Below the pieces are notes generated by a model. That model was not told the DNA's origin and made no database searches. It saw only the letters and a list, made by a program, of their open reading frames with translations. Position numbers and translations under genes: made by a program. DNA of 64,000 nucleotides. Origin: Vibrio quintilis (GTDB lineage Bacteria; Pseudomonadota; Gammaproteobacteria; Enterobacterales; Vibrionaceae). The DNA is taken from assembly GCF_024529975.1 (NCBI RefSeq), contig NZ_AP024897.1, forward strand, positions 3,224,001-3,288,000. Direction: 5' to 3'. Below are positions 18,766-28,140 of this stretch, in pieces (the stretch's first letter is position 1; every line of letters begins with the position of its first letter).

Positions 18766-19077
18766 GGTATCCCTCATAAAACAACGGCTTACTATATGGT
18801 TACAATTTCATACACAAATACATAACCTTGATACTACAAAATCTAATATTGATCTCATGAAATTTCAATGCAATGAGATTATTATATTTAATAAATAACC
18901 GTATAAATAAACCGTATTCATCATATGCTGGCAGATTATTAAATATTTATTAAATGAAAACAGTTAATATCAATCACATTTATAACAAACACGTTTCCTA
19001 TAAATAAAAAAACCAGCACTATGCTGGTTTTTTTATATTCAATATTTGGTTAAGTCACCCGTATAGAAAGTTGCGAT
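18766..19077. other. Intergenic region between the two chemoreceptor genes
   Basis: These 312 AT-rich nt hold the terminator of copy 2 (19008-19032) and presumably the promoter of copy 1. I searched for GCCGATAA-like sigma-28 and GG-N10-GC sigma-54 boxes and saw none. Confidence 0.6.
19008..19032 (-). terminator. Terminator of chemoreceptor copy 2
   Basis: The stem AAACCAGCA/TGCTGGTTT (19010-19018 and 19022-19030) has a 3-nt loop and A/T runs on both flanks, giving a U-run on the minus strand. Confidence 0.88.
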
Positions 19078-20949
19078 TCAAACAATAAATTGTGCCAGAA
19101 TATTATCTTGCTGATGAATCTTGTTAACCTGAAGCCTGGTTACTTCATTCATATCGTTGGCAACATCTGATACCTGACCACTAATTTCTTTTATCTTGAT
19201 CATATTGCCATTAATTTCTTCGGCCACTAAGCTCTGCTCTTCCGCTGCCGAAGCAATTTGAATATTCATATCATTAATTTGCTGAACCGCCATTTGAATT
19301 TTCTGTAATGACTCATTTGCAGCCTGTGATTTATCTACAGCCTCTGCCGCTGCAATCTGACTTTCTTTCATCGCAGCGGATACAGAAACCGTGCCGGACT
19401 GAAGCTTCTCAATCATAGTCCGAATCTCGGTTGTTGAGTCCTGCGTTCTTTGAGCCAGTGTTCTGACTTCATCGGCCACTACAGCAAACCCCCGCCCGGA
19501 ACCACCAGCTCTGGCCGCTTCGATAGCAGCATTTAAGGCCAGTAAGTTCGTTTGTTCCGCAATATTGTTAATCACTTCCAGTACCATCTCGATATTTGCT
19601 GTCGCCATTTCAAGATTTTTTACATCTTCTGCTGCCTGTTCAATATGTTCAGATAACCTGAAAATAGACGTGGTTGTCAGCCCAACCACCCCGGCGCCAC
19701 CACCGGCTACATCATCAGCTTCCCGGGCAGCAACAGCCGCTTGCTGCGCGTTGTTTGCAACTTCGGACGCACTCGCTGCCATTTCATTCATCGCTGTTGC
19801 TAACTGATCGACTTCCTGCATTTGAGAATGCATAAAATCTGCAGATTCTGTCGCACTCTCCATGACTTGATTTATCCCAGTGCGAATATCACGGCTAATA
19901 TTTTTACAGTCACATATCTGGCCATGTAGTGATTCCGTAAACTGGTTAAAACCAATCGCAAGCTCAGCAAATTCCTGATCTGAATTTGTATCAAGACGCC
20001 TTGTTAAATCACCTTCACCTGAGGCGATATCCCGGATCGCCAGATTTAATGTATCCAGCGGGTGCATGAATTTCTTAATTAAAAATGTCAGTAAAATCAA
20101 ACCAACGATCACACCGGAAATAATATAAATCAAGGAGTTACTTCTCAGTTTGCTCACCGTCTGAAAAGCAATTGATTTATCAATTACAGCACCAATGTAC
20201 CAATGCTCATCAGGAATATAGATTAAATCAACCATGTAATCCGTCCCCTCAATATTGACTTCCTGCATGCCTTCTTTCAGACGGATACCGGGCAGATACT
20301 CATTTAATTTTTTGCCGATATTATTTTCATCCGGATGAGCAATGGTCTGCCCGGACTGACTGACAACAAACAGATGACCTGAGTCCAGTAAATGAACAGA
20401 ACTCACAATGTCAGATAGTCCCGATAAATCAAGGTCATAATACATACCGCCGATAAACTGCCCATGGCTGAAAACCGGTGTCGCTATCGATACCACTATT
20501 TTTTTGAATTTAAAATCAACATAAGGGTCGGTCACAATCAGATGACCCGTATTTTTAACTTTCTGATACCATGGCCTGAGCCTCGGGTCATAATCCTCCG
20601 GCACATCCCATGCTTCATCATTTTGTACCAGCTCTCCCTGATTTTGGTAACCTAAACCGATCGTAATAAATGTTGATTTCAACCGGGCAGTATTCAGCAT
20701 CTTATCGACATATGCCTGGTTAGCAGGGTCGAGTTGAATGGATTCGGTGATAGACTTTGCCAGCGTCTTCTTTCCGGACATTTCAGTCATCACCGTTTGC
20801 TTCATACTTGTTAATAGTTCATTCATACTGTTGTTAATCAGTGAATTAAAACTGTTCTGAACCGTTTTCAACTGATGGACGGAAAGAATTAATACGGTTC
20901 CGATAAGTAACAAAGATGATATCATCACAATTTTGTGACTAAATTTCAT
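19078..20949 (-). CDS. Methyl-accepting chemotaxis protein with dCache sensor (copy 2)
   Basis: This is a 623-residue paralogue of the neighbouring receptor. The ATG at 20947-20949 gives [20 protein letters not shown], aligned with the start of copy 1, and is preferred over upstream ATG or alternative starts. It has TM1, dCache ([20 protein letters not shown]), TM2, HAMP and the hairpin [24 protein letters not shown]. The periplasmic part has diverged clearly while the signalling tip is nearly identical, the usual result of duplication with ligand change. A long AT-rich leader lies upstream. Confidence 0.92.
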   Translation of the reverse strand: MKFSHKIVMISSLLLIGTVLILSVHQLKTVQNSFNSLINNSMNELLTSMKQTVMTEMSGKKTLAKSITESIQLDPANQAYVDKMLNTARLKSTFITIGLGYQNQGELVQNDEAWDVPEDYDPRLRPWYQKVKNTGHLIVTDPYVDFKFKKIVVSIATPVFSHGQFIGGMYYDLDLSGLSDIVSSVHLLDSGHLFVVSQSGQTIAHPDENNIGKKLNEYLPGIRLKEGMQEVNIEGTDYMVDLIYIPDEHWYIGAVIDKSIAFQTVSKLRSNSLIYIISGVIVGLILLTFLIKKFMHPLDTLNLAIRDIASGEGDLTRRLDTNSDQEFAELAIGFNQFTESLHGQICDCKNISRDIRTGINQVMESATESADFMHSQMQEVDQLATAMNEMAASASEVANNAQQAAVAAREADDVAGGGAGVVGLTTTSIFRLSEHIEQAAEDVKNLEMATANIEMVLEVINNIAEQTNLLALNAAIEAARAGGSGRGFAVVADEVRTLAQRTQDSTTEIRTMIEKLQSGTVSVSAAMKESQIAAAEAVDKSQAANESLQKIQMAVQQINDMNIQIASAAEEQSLVAEEINGNMIKIKEISGQVSDVANDMNEVTRLQVNKIHQQDNILAQFIV

Positions 20950-21392
20950 GGTCAATCTCATAACAATCACTTCTAACTGTAAAGACAAGAATTCAACTTA
21001 TTGCCTGCATTTATTCCCGGACTAAAGAGTCATTTGTTTCATCATTATTTCTATCTTACTCAACAACCCGGAATATGAATCATTAAAAATAAACCAAGAA
21101 AAATATTTATTCATAACTGAAGAAACATTATGCAAACAGAAAAATAAAATTAATAACACATCCGTCACTGTGGATTTAAAATCACAGATAAACAAGCATC
21201 TAATTAAAAAAATGATTAATTAATGACGGTAAAAAGAGAAATAAAACATTCTGAAAATTCAAACCTGAATATATAATTTATAAAAAAGTCAGATATTATC
21301 CAACCATTTTATCCTAACGCAATAAATTATGGAACAAAGATATCATATTCGAATGAAATTAACATCAGAGATAAAATATCATCATTAAACTA

Positions 21393-21438
21393 TATACCCA
21401 AGCAACCTGAAGATGCTTCTTCAGGTTGCTTGGGTATA
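21393..21438. repeat. Perfect 21-bp palindrome with 4-nt loop (dispersed intergenic repeat)
   Basis: The arms 21393-21413 and 21418-21438 are perfect 21-bp complements (tatacccaagcaacctgaag-a) around the loop tgct. The left arm recurs at 10723 with one change, and a weaker look-alike starts near 22687. No U-run follows, so it is not a simple terminator. Confidence 0.8.
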
Positions 21439-21447
21439 AATACTAAA

Positions 21448-21475
21448 AAGGCTCAGTTAAAAATGACTGAGCCTT
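21448..21475 (-). terminator. Terminator of the PerM-like permease gene
   Basis: The 10-bp stem AAGGCTCAGT/ACTGAGCCTT (21448-21457 and 21466-21475) is followed on the minus strand by a T-rich stretch. Confidence 0.8.
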
Positions 21476-21560
21476 CAACAAAAAACGTAATCCGGATCAC
21501 ACTAAATATGCAACAAATGGAGTTTATTCAACCCAAATAACCGGAATCTTCCCATCAGCC

Positions 21561-22631
21561 TTATCCGGCAGGAGCTGAAACCTCGTCACCTGCCGACAAT
21601 GCACTCCATACAGCCTTCACTAAGGTGGCTAAGGGAATCGCAAAGAAAACCCCCCAAAAACCCCATAGTCCACCAAAAACAAGTACCGCAACAATGATCG
21701 CAATTGGATGTAAGTTCACGGCTTCTGAGAATAAAACCGGGACCAATATATTTCCGTCTAAAGCCTGAATAATGCCATATACCCCTAACAACCAATAAAA
21801 GGATGGTGTTAATCCCCACTGAAATACACCAACAATTGCAACAGGTACAGTCACCACAAAAGCACCAATATATGGAATAAGAACCGAAAATCCGACAGCC
21901 ACGGCTAATAAAACAGAATATCTCAGATCAAGAATTGCAAAGGCAACATAACTGACAATCCCAACGATGAATATTTCCAAAACCTTACCATGAATGTAAT
22001 TTGAAATCTGCTCATTCATTTCTATCCAGACTTTCTGAGCAAGCTTACGGTTTTTGGGCAATATTTTTCCGGCGCCATCTAATAATTGCTGCTTATCTTT
22101 TAAAAGGAAGAAAATCAATAACGGTACTAAAACCAGATAAACAGCCAGGGTCGCAATACTCATTAAAGAAGATAAAGAGCTTTTGACGATACTTTCACCA
22201 AAGCCAATCACCTGATTTTTTGCATTATTGACAATTGATTCTACAATTTCAAAATTAGCTAATTCAGGGTATTTCAAAAATATGGCATTGATTCGCTCCT
22301 GTAGCTCGGTATACATATTTGGAATATCATTTGTCAGGTGAGTTACCTGCTGCCAAATCACCGGAATCAGTCCGAAGACAGCGACTAACATTAAACTTGT
22401 AAAGATCGCGATGACAATGATAACACTGAGTGCTCTTGGAACACCAAACCGGACAAATTTCACGACCGGCCACTCCAGCAAATAAGCCAGGACAATCGCA
22501 ACCAAAAGCGGGGTTATAAGACCGCCCATGAAGTAAATAATCAGAAAACCAAACAGCAATATTGCAATCAGACTGACCGCTTCGGGATCAGAAAACCGCT
22601 TGTTATACCAACGAGTTAACATTTGGAACAT
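21561..22631 (-). CDS. AI-2E/PerM family membrane transporter
   Basis: The 356-residue polytopic membrane protein is of the AI-2E transporter/PerM family. Hydrophobic segments lie near residues 20-60 and 70-95, with a cluster near 155-175 and several from 215 to the C-terminus. A soluble helical region (VIWQQVTHLTNDIPNMYTEL) sits in between. The C-terminal HPIAIIVAVLVFGGLWGFWGVFFAIPLATLVKAV is the family's most conserved stretch. Substrates of this family vary and cannot be told from sequence. It diverges from bepA, as in Vibrio and E. coli (perM near bepA). Confidence 0.85.
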   Translation of the reverse strand: MFQMLTRWYNKRFSDPEAVSLIAILLFGFLIIYFMGGLITPLLVAIVLAYLLEWPVVKFVRFGVPRALSVIIVIAIFTSLMLVAVFGLIPVIWQQVTHLTNDIPNMYTELQERINAIFLKYPELANFEIVESIVNNAKNQVIGFGESIVKSSLSSLMSIATLAVYLVLVPLLIFFLLKDKQQLLDGAGKILPKNRKLAQKVWIEMNEQISNYIHGKVLEIFIVGIVSYVAFAILDLRYSVLLAVAVGFSVLIPYIGAFVVTVPVAIVGVFQWGLTPSFYWLLGVYGIIQALDGNILVPVLFSEAVNLHPIAIIVAVLVFGGLWGFWGVFFAIPLATLVKAVWSALSAGDEVSAPAG

Positions 22632-22996
22632 TCAGTAAAGTCCTTTTCCAACACTATGAGACATGTCGAATACAATTCTCGTATAAGTATATACCCTGGC
22701 ACCTGCAGGTAGCAGTATTCGATAAAAATTGACATGACAATAAGCCAATACGTTATCATGAACACATGAATATCTGTACACGTCATTTTAAATGGTAAAG
22801 GTACAATTACCTTCCGGACGTTAGCGATAACATCTGTTCATGGAAATGAGAAAGTGACTATTGTATAGCTTTTTTGAATGCATTCCACTGAAACCAATGC
22901 AAAATACATATGGATAATTACAGGAAATGCAGAAACCAATACTATATATGATTGTCATATATTCAGTCAGATAAAACAGGAAGCCCAGTTTTTCAT
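22632..22996. other. Divergent intergenic region between the PerM-like gene and bepA
   Basis: These 365 nt should contain both promoters. A possible sigma-70 promoter for bepA has TTGACA at 22729-22734 and a weak GTTATC 17 nt on. A sequence resembling the left arm of the dispersed palindrome (gtatataccctggcacctg) starts near 22687. I see no further gene. Confidence 0.45.
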
Positions 22997-24457
22997 ATGA
23001 TCTCGCAACCTATCCGCTCACTCATCAGTATTGCTTTGACAGCCTCACTCTGCTGTATTCCCCCCGTTTTGGCGGATTCACGGAAACTCCCGGAAATCGG
23101 AACAGTGGCAGGGACCACACTGACTATTGCGCAGGAAAAGCAATATGGTGATGCTTATATGCGTGTGCTGAGAAGTCATCAGCCGGTGATCAATGATCCG
23201 GTACTCAACCAATACATCAATACCCTTGGTCATAAGCTTGTTGCAAATGCTGACAATGTGAAGACACCTTTTACCTTTTTCCTGATCCGTAAACGGGAAA
23301 TCAATGCATTTGCCTTTTTTGGCGGCTATGTAGCCCTTCATTCCGGGCTGTTTTTACACACACGTTCCGAGAGCGAGCTGGCTTCAGTGATGTCCCATGA
23401 AATCGCTCATATTACCCAACGACACTTAGCCAGAAGTATGGAAGCGGAAGCAAAACGCTCTCCGGCAACTATTGCTGCATTAGTCGGCTCACTCTTACTG
23501 ACAATCGCAGCACCGGAGGCTGGCATCGCAGCGATGACAGCAACTCAGGCTGGCAGTGTACAACAGCGGATCAACTATACGCGGGAAAATGAAAAAGAAG
23601 CCGACCGCTTCGGGATTGAAACATTAGCGAAATCCGGGTTTGATCCTTATGCGATGCCACGCTTCTTTGGCAAACTTGCTGCTGAATATCAATATGCCAG
23701 CAAACCGCCGGCTATGTTACTCACCCACCCGCTGCCGGAAAGCCGGATTACAGATAGCCGGGAACGGGCACAGCAATACTCTCATGTGAATAAAAAACCT
23801 TCTCTGGCCTATCAGCTGGCCAGAATCAGAGTGATCGTCCGCTTTACCGGCATCAAAGCAGAAGCAGCATCAGACTGGATTCAAAGACACAGGCCAAAAC
23901 ATAAATCTGAAATCAGCCCGGCATTTGATTATGGTCAGGCGCTGATTTTTCTGGATGAAGGCAAACTGGATAAAGCTGAAGCAATTCTGACCCGGTTACT
24001 CAAGTCTTCACCCAAAAATCATTTCTATCTGGATGCTATGTCGGATGTGTACATCGATCAAAACCAACCTGAAAAAGCAGTCCATCTTCTGGAGAAGTTA
24101 CTCGCAGAATCACCACATAATCAGGTATTGGCGATCAATGATGCGAACGCCCTGATAAAAGCCAAAAAGTATAAGGATGCAACTCAGATTCTGCACCGCT
24201 ATACCCATGATTTTCCACATGATCCCAACGGCTGGAACTTACTCTCGAAAGCCAGTGCACTTTCGGATGATGAACCGGAAGATTTAGCTGCCAGAGCGGA
24301 AATTCTGGCTCTGAAAGCCAATTGGGATCAGGCAATTCAGTATTATACTCAAGCCAGCCAGCTCTCAAAATTAGGGAGCTTACAGCAGGCACGTTACGAT
24401 GCCAGAATTGATCAATTGATTGCACAAAGAGAACAATTTCTCGCATTACAAGAATAA
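22997..24457 (+). CDS. bepA: BepA-like periplasmic metalloprotease/chaperone (M48, TPR)
   Basis: From the ATG at 22997 the product has 486 residues, close to E. coli BepA (487). A TTG further up in frame would place extra polar residues before the signal peptide and is less likely. It has a signal peptide ending near VLADS and the zinc motif HEIAH (in SHEIAHITQRH). ENEKEADRFGIETL supplies the third ligand, and C-terminal TPR repeats follow. BepA assists LptD maturation and degrades misassembled outer-membrane proteins at the BAM complex. Confidence 0.92.
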   Translation: MISQPIRSLISIALTASLCCIPPVLADSRKLPEIGTVAGTTLTIAQEKQYGDAYMRVLRSHQPVINDPVLNQYINTLGHKLVANADNVKTPFTFFLIRKREINAFAFFGGYVALHSGLFLHTRSESELASVMSHEIAHITQRHLARSMEAEAKRSPATIAALVGSLLLTIAAPEAGIAAMTATQAGSVQQRINYTRENEKEADRFGIETLAKSGFDPYAMPRFFGKLAAEYQYASKPPAMLLTHPLPESRITDSRERAQQYSHVNKKPSLAYQLARIRVIVRFTGIKAEAASDWIQRHRPKHKSEISPAFDYGQALIFLDEGKLDKAEAILTRLLKSSPKNHFYLDAMSDVYIDQNQPEKAVHLLEKLLAESPHNQVLAINDANALIKAKKYKDATQILHRYTHDFPHDPNGWNLLSKASALSDDEPEDLAARAEILALKANWDQAIQYYTQASQLSKLGSLQQARYDARIDQLIAQREQFLALQE

Positions 24458-24501
24458 AAGTCTATAAACTATAGAATACCTGTTGGCCACAAGGAGACGT
24501 T

Positions 24502-24852
24502 ATGTCCGTCATTATTTATCACAACCCGAAGTGCTCTAAAAGCCGGGAAACTATGGTTTTACTGGGTTCCAGAGGCATTGAGCCAACTGTTATCAAATAT
24601 CTTGATACCGGAATGACTGTTGAACAGCTCAAAACACTCTATGAACAGTTAGAACTGGACTCAGTGAGAAAAATGATGAGAACAAAAGAAGCCTTATATA
24701 AGGAACTTAATCTCAAAGATCCGACACTCAGTGATGACGCACTTTTTCAGGCAATGGCAGACCACCCGAAACTGATCGAACGGCCTATCGTTGTTACAAA
24801 TGGAAAAGCACGCCATGGACGTCCACCTGAAAAAGTGCTCGAAATTCTATGA
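24502..24852 (+). CDS. arsC: Glutaredoxin-dependent arsenate reductase ArsC
   Basis: The 116-residue protein has the ArsC signature IYHNPKCSKSRETM, with the catalytic Cys near residue 10, and the conserved RTKEALYKELNL and ERPIVVTNGKARHGRPPE with the arginines that hold arsenate. It reduces arsenate to arsenite with glutathione and glutaredoxin. An AAGGAGACGTT precedes the ATG. It overlaps the next gene by ATGA, so the two are translationally coupled. No arsenite exporter or ArsR is nearby, so a dedicated resistance operon is not indicated. Confidence 0.92.
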   Translation: MSVIIYHNPKCSKSRETMVLLGSRGIEPTVIKYLDTGMTVEQLKTLYEQLELDSVRKMMRTKEALYKELNLKDPTLSDDALFQAMADHPKLIERPIVVTNGKARHGRPPEKVLEIL

Positions 24853-25424
24853 ATGTCAGGGTACTGGTTCTTTACTACAGCCGCCATGGTTCGACACTCG
24901 CACTTGCCAGACATATCGCACGGGGGATTAATACCGTCCCTCAGTGCGAAGCTGTCATGAGAACCGTTCCGGAGATAACACCCTCGTCCACCTCTTCGAC
25001 GGAAACTGACCCTTATATCACGCTTGATGAATTGAAATCTTGTGATGCGCTGGCGATGGGAAGTCCGGTCTGGTTTGGCAATATGGCCGCACCACTCAAA
25101 AATTTTTGGGACAATACCAGCTCACTATGGATAAGCGGTGACTTAATCGATAAGCCCGGCTGTGTGTTTACATCGTCTTCATCCATGCACGGCGGGCAGG
25201 AAAGTACGCTGTTGAGTATGCAACTGCCGCTGCTCCATCACGGGATGTTGCTTGTCGGGATTCCATACAGTGAGCCTGCACTTCACACAACCAGTGAAGG
25301 AGGCACACCCTATGGTGCCAGCCACTATAGCCAGAATGCCACCCGCCTCAGTCAGGATGAACAACACCTGGCACAAAAGTTAGGCAGCCGGTTAGCTGCC
25401 CTGGCACTTCGTCTGAAAGCATAA
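24849..25424 (+). CDS. WrbA-like NAD(P)H:quinone oxidoreductase (flavodoxin fold)
   Basis: The 191-residue flavoprotein starts with the FMN phosphate loop YYSRHGSTLALARHI and contains AMGSPVWFGNMAAPLKNFWD and FTSSSSMHGGQESTLLSMQ, the WrbA-type FMN and quinone-site motifs. It should reduce quinones by two electrons in the cytoplasm. It overlaps arsC by 4 nt and probably shares its transcript. It is more distant from E. coli WrbA in the C-terminal third, so I leave the symbol out. Confidence 0.87.
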   Translation: MNVRVLVLYYSRHGSTLALARHIARGINTVPQCEAVMRTVPEITPSSTSSTETDPYITLDELKSCDALAMGSPVWFGNMAAPLKNFWDNTSSLWISGDLIDKPGCVFTSSSSMHGGQESTLLSMQLPLLHHGMLLVGIPYSEPALHTTSEGGTPYGASHYSQNATRLSQDEQHLAQKLGSRLAALALRLKA

Positions 25425-25443
25425 CCCTTCCTACACCCCCTCA

Positions 25444-25468
25444 AGCCAGATAAAACCATAATCTGGCT
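25444..25468. terminator. Bidirectional terminator
   Basis: The 8-bp stem AGCCAGAT/ATCTGGCT with a 9-nt loop lies between the convergent wrbA-like and DUF2066 genes. U-runs are short. Confidence 0.55.
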
Positions 25469-25490
25469 GCTGAGAGAGCCAGGTTTTAGT

Positions 25491-26627
25491 TTACTGTTTC
25501 CAGTGATAATACAGCTCAGAGACTTCGCCCGCAGGAGCCGTATTCTCCACAGGTTTAATGTCGCTGTCACCAGCTGGCGGTGGCGGAGTTTCACCTGAAG
25601 CATCAGGTGTATCTTCCGGTTCTGACGGTATTGCGGTGTCATCATCACGCTGGTCTTTTTCGATGAGTGAAACTGCCATCATCTCTTGCTCAAATTCTTT
25701 CCGGCTCGTCAGTAAATGAATCAGATAGGAAACTTTGTCTCCCTGAATCCCTAAAATATCAACAGAAGCGACTGAACTCAGCTGCTTAAGAGCACTCTCC
25801 AAAGAGAAAAATGACGTTGCCCGGGAAACGCCTGTCACTGAAACTTTTACTGATAGTGAAGACTTACTATGAACAACCACTGCATTCTTATTTGTGTAGT
25901 AATGCGTCAGCTGATCCACTAACGTGTCCAGGGCATTTTCTCCTGAGGCTGATCCAGTCACCGGTACAGAAGCAAAATTCATCATTTCATCCGGAGCCTG
26001 ATCATAAAGCGACCATCTGAAACTATCCTGATGTGCCCGGATAACCAGCACCGCATCCGGATGATAACGCTGACTGGCCCGGCTTATCGGCTGAAGAAAG
26101 TTTCCCCAGACATCGGCAGGGTCGATTCCGGTAATATCATCAAAGTCACCAACCGGAATCTCAACCGGAAGTCCCCGGTCTTCAGATAATCGCTTTAACC
26201 TGTTCACTTGTTCGTTAGAGATATTTTCCCAGACAATAGAACGCTGAAAGTCTTTATCTTCAACAAACCAGACTAAGATAGTTTCTCTTTGTGTTGGCCA
26301 GAAAGGTAATTGTGCCTGAGTCAGCAAAGCACCAATTTGCTTCTCACTGAACACCATCTTCAGTATTTTTTGTTTTTCTTTCTGCTTATATCCAATCTGG
26401 GATAAATACTGGCTATTCTGTGACAGAGCTTTCTCTATCACAGCATTTTTCACCGAGTTCCTGTCTCCGGTTGCCCGTACGACAACCGACTGCATTCCCT
26501 GAATACGGGCCATTTCATCTGATACTTTTTCATTCACAGCAACTTCTGCGTGATAAATATCTACATGAGTTGTCGCAAAGCACGAAAAAGCCAATGAGAT
26601 AAGACTTAAAAAAGCGAGAGAGCGCAT
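25491..26627 (-). CDS. DUF2066 domain protein, exported
   Basis: The 378-residue product runs from the ATG at 26625-26627 (GGAAA upstream; an alternative TTG lies at 26645). A signal peptide (MRSLAFLSLISLAFSCFA) precedes a domain I recognise as DUF2066 (VDIYHAEVAVNEKVSDEMARIQGMQSVVVRATG). A Pro/Asp/Glu-rich tail follows (EPEDTPDASGETPPPPAGDSD). It is probably periplasmic or attached to the outer membrane; function unknown. It diverges from uraA. Confidence 0.8.
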   Translation of the reverse strand: MRSLAFLSLISLAFSCFATTHVDIYHAEVAVNEKVSDEMARIQGMQSVVVRATGDRNSVKNAVIEKALSQNSQYLSQIGYKQKEKQKILKMVFSEKQIGALLTQAQLPFWPTQRETILVWFVEDKDFQRSIVWENISNEQVNRLKRLSEDRGLPVEIPVGDFDDITGIDPADVWGNFLQPISRASQRYHPDAVLVIRAHQDSFRWSLYDQAPDEMMNFASVPVTGSASGENALDTLVDQLTHYYTNKNAVVVHSKSSLSVKVSVTGVSRATSFFSLESALKQLSSVASVDILGIQGDKVSYLIHLLTSRKEFEQEMMAVSLIEKDQRDDDTAIPSEPEDTPDASGETPPPPAGDSDIKPVENTAPAGEVSELYYHWKQ

Positions 26628-26790
26628 AATTTTCCAAAATATCAATAATTATCAGGTGATCATAAGCAAGTATTGCTTTTCGGGCAAGCAAAGCAATCAA
26701 GAGCCAGTTATTCATTCATCAACATGATTATGGCAAACGTTTAAATAAGTGATAAAATCCCGCAAATTTGACTTAATTAAGGGAATAAAC

Positions 26791-28032
26791 ATGAGAAATG
26801 CCATTCTGGGTATTCAAATGCTTTTTGTCGCATTTGGTGCCCTGGTTCTGGTTCCGTTACTGACAGGACTTGATCCAAATGTCGCTTTATTTGGTGCAGG
26901 TATCGGTACACTCCTTTTTCAACTCATCACCCGCCGCTCCGTTCCAATTTTTCTCGCCTCTTCTTTCGCTTTTATTGCACCGATTATGTTTGGTATTCAA
27001 ACCTGGGGCCTTGCCGCCACCATGGGCGGATTAATTGCTGCCGGCGTTGTTTACATCATTCTTGGTGGATTCATTAAAATACGGGGTGCTGAGTTCATTC
27101 ATAAATTATTACCTCCGGTTGTCGTAGGCCCGATCATTATGGTCATTGGCTTAGGTTTAGCACCAACAGCCGTCAATATGGCATTGGGAAAAAGCGGAGA
27201 TGGGTCAATCCAGCTGATTGATGGTCAGGCTTCATTGTGGATTTCATGTGCTTCATTATTCACGACCATTCTGATTAGCGTCTTTGCGAAAGGAATGTTT
27301 AAGTTCTTACCTATATTCGGCGGCATTATTGTTGGCTACAGTCTCAGCCTTTATTTTGGTGTGGTCAGCTTTGCTGCTGTCACCAATGCTGCATGGTTTG
27401 CGCTGCCAAACTTTACCCTGCCGGAATTTAATATCAATGCCATCCTGTTTATGATTCCGGTCGCAATTGCACCAGCAGTAGAGCACGTGGGTGATATTCT
27501 GTCGATTTCCAATGTCACCGGTAAAGATTACCTGAAAAAACCCGGCCTTCACCGGACCATTACAGGTGATGGTGTCGCGACTATGGCTGCGGCTATGCTG
27601 GGTGCGCCACCGAATACAACTTATAGCGAAGTCACCGGTGCTGTGATGCTGACCAAAGCGTTTAATCCGGTCATTATGACATGGGCTGCCGTCACAGCGA
27701 TTATTCTGGCGCTGGTCGGTAAACTGGGGGCACTGCTGCAAACCATTCCTGTCCCGGTCATGGGAGGCATCATGATTCTGCTGTTCGGTTCGATTGCAAC
27801 CGTTGGATTAAATACCCTGATTAAAAATAATGTCGACCTGCACCGCTCCAGAAACCTTGTTATCGTTGCGGTTACGCTGGTGTTTGGTATTGGTGGAATG
27901 GCATTTGGTATTGGTAAATTCAGTCTTCAGGGCGTCAGCCTTTGCGGGATCGTTGCAATTTTACTTAATCTGATTTTGCCACACGACCTGGGCGAGAATC
28001 ACATTGTTGATAATGCTCAGATTGAAGATTAA
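26791..28032 (+). CDS. uraA: Uracil permease UraA
   Basis: From the ATG at 26791, preceded by AAGGGA, the product has 413 residues. A longer reading from 26749 would add 14 polar residues without a ribosome site. It is a nucleobase:cation symporter-2 family protein with about 14 membrane segments. Conserved motifs include PVAIAPAVEHVGDILSIS (substrate-binding Glu) and GAPPNTTYSEVTGAV. It imports uracil with protons. The usual partner upp is not adjacent. A strong terminator follows. Confidence 0.93.
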   Translation: MRNAILGIQMLFVAFGALVLVPLLTGLDPNVALFGAGIGTLLFQLITRRSVPIFLASSFAFIAPIMFGIQTWGLAATMGGLIAAGVVYIILGGFIKIRGAEFIHKLLPPVVVGPIIMVIGLGLAPTAVNMALGKSGDGSIQLIDGQASLWISCASLFTTILISVFAKGMFKFLPIFGGIIVGYSLSLYFGVVSFAAVTNAAWFALPNFTLPEFNINAILFMIPVAIAPAVEHVGDILSISNVTGKDYLKKPGLHRTITGDGVATMAAAMLGAPPNTTYSEVTGAVMLTKAFNPVIMTWAAVTAIILALVGKLGALLQTIPVPVMGGIMILLFGSIATVGLNTLIKNNVDLHRSRNLVIVAVTLVFGIGGMAFGIGKFSLQGVSLCGIVAILLNLILPHDLGENHIVDNAQIED

Positions 28033-28071
28033 ATCATCACACTGTCATTGATGCTCAGAATTAAAGATTAG

Positions 28072-28103
28072 AAAACGCCGGCAAAAAAATTCCGGCGTTT
28101 TTT
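28072..28103 (+). terminator. Terminator of uraA
   Basis: The 10-bp stem AAAACGCCGG/CCGGCGTTTT has a 10-nt loop and is followed by T-run. It can act on the minus strand as well, for ybaK. Confidence 0.92.
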
Positions 28104-28140
28104 GGGGCTTTTACAGGAAAAATTTCAGAATACGTCCGGG

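Larger units (their letters stand above)
20950..21560. other. AT-rich intergenic region upstream of chemoreceptor copy 2
   Basis: These 611 nt lie between the 5' end of copy 2 and the 3' end of the PerM-like gene, both on the minus strand. They hold the PerM-like terminator (21448-21475) and a perfect palindrome (21393-21438). The rest is very AT-rich with no credible open frame or RNA gene. Long AT-rich DNA upstream of a chemoreceptor could bind H-NS; that is inference. Confidence 0.6.

Noticed and set aside
18766..18900. Sigma-28 promoter for the chemoreceptor genes
   Set aside because: No GCCGATAA-like element with a 14-nt spacer was found upstream of either receptor, so FliA control is not claimed.
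22952..22996. TTG start for bepA adding 15 residues
   Set aside because: The extra residues are polar and precede a complete signal peptide. The ATG at 22997 gives almost exactly the E. coli BepA length.
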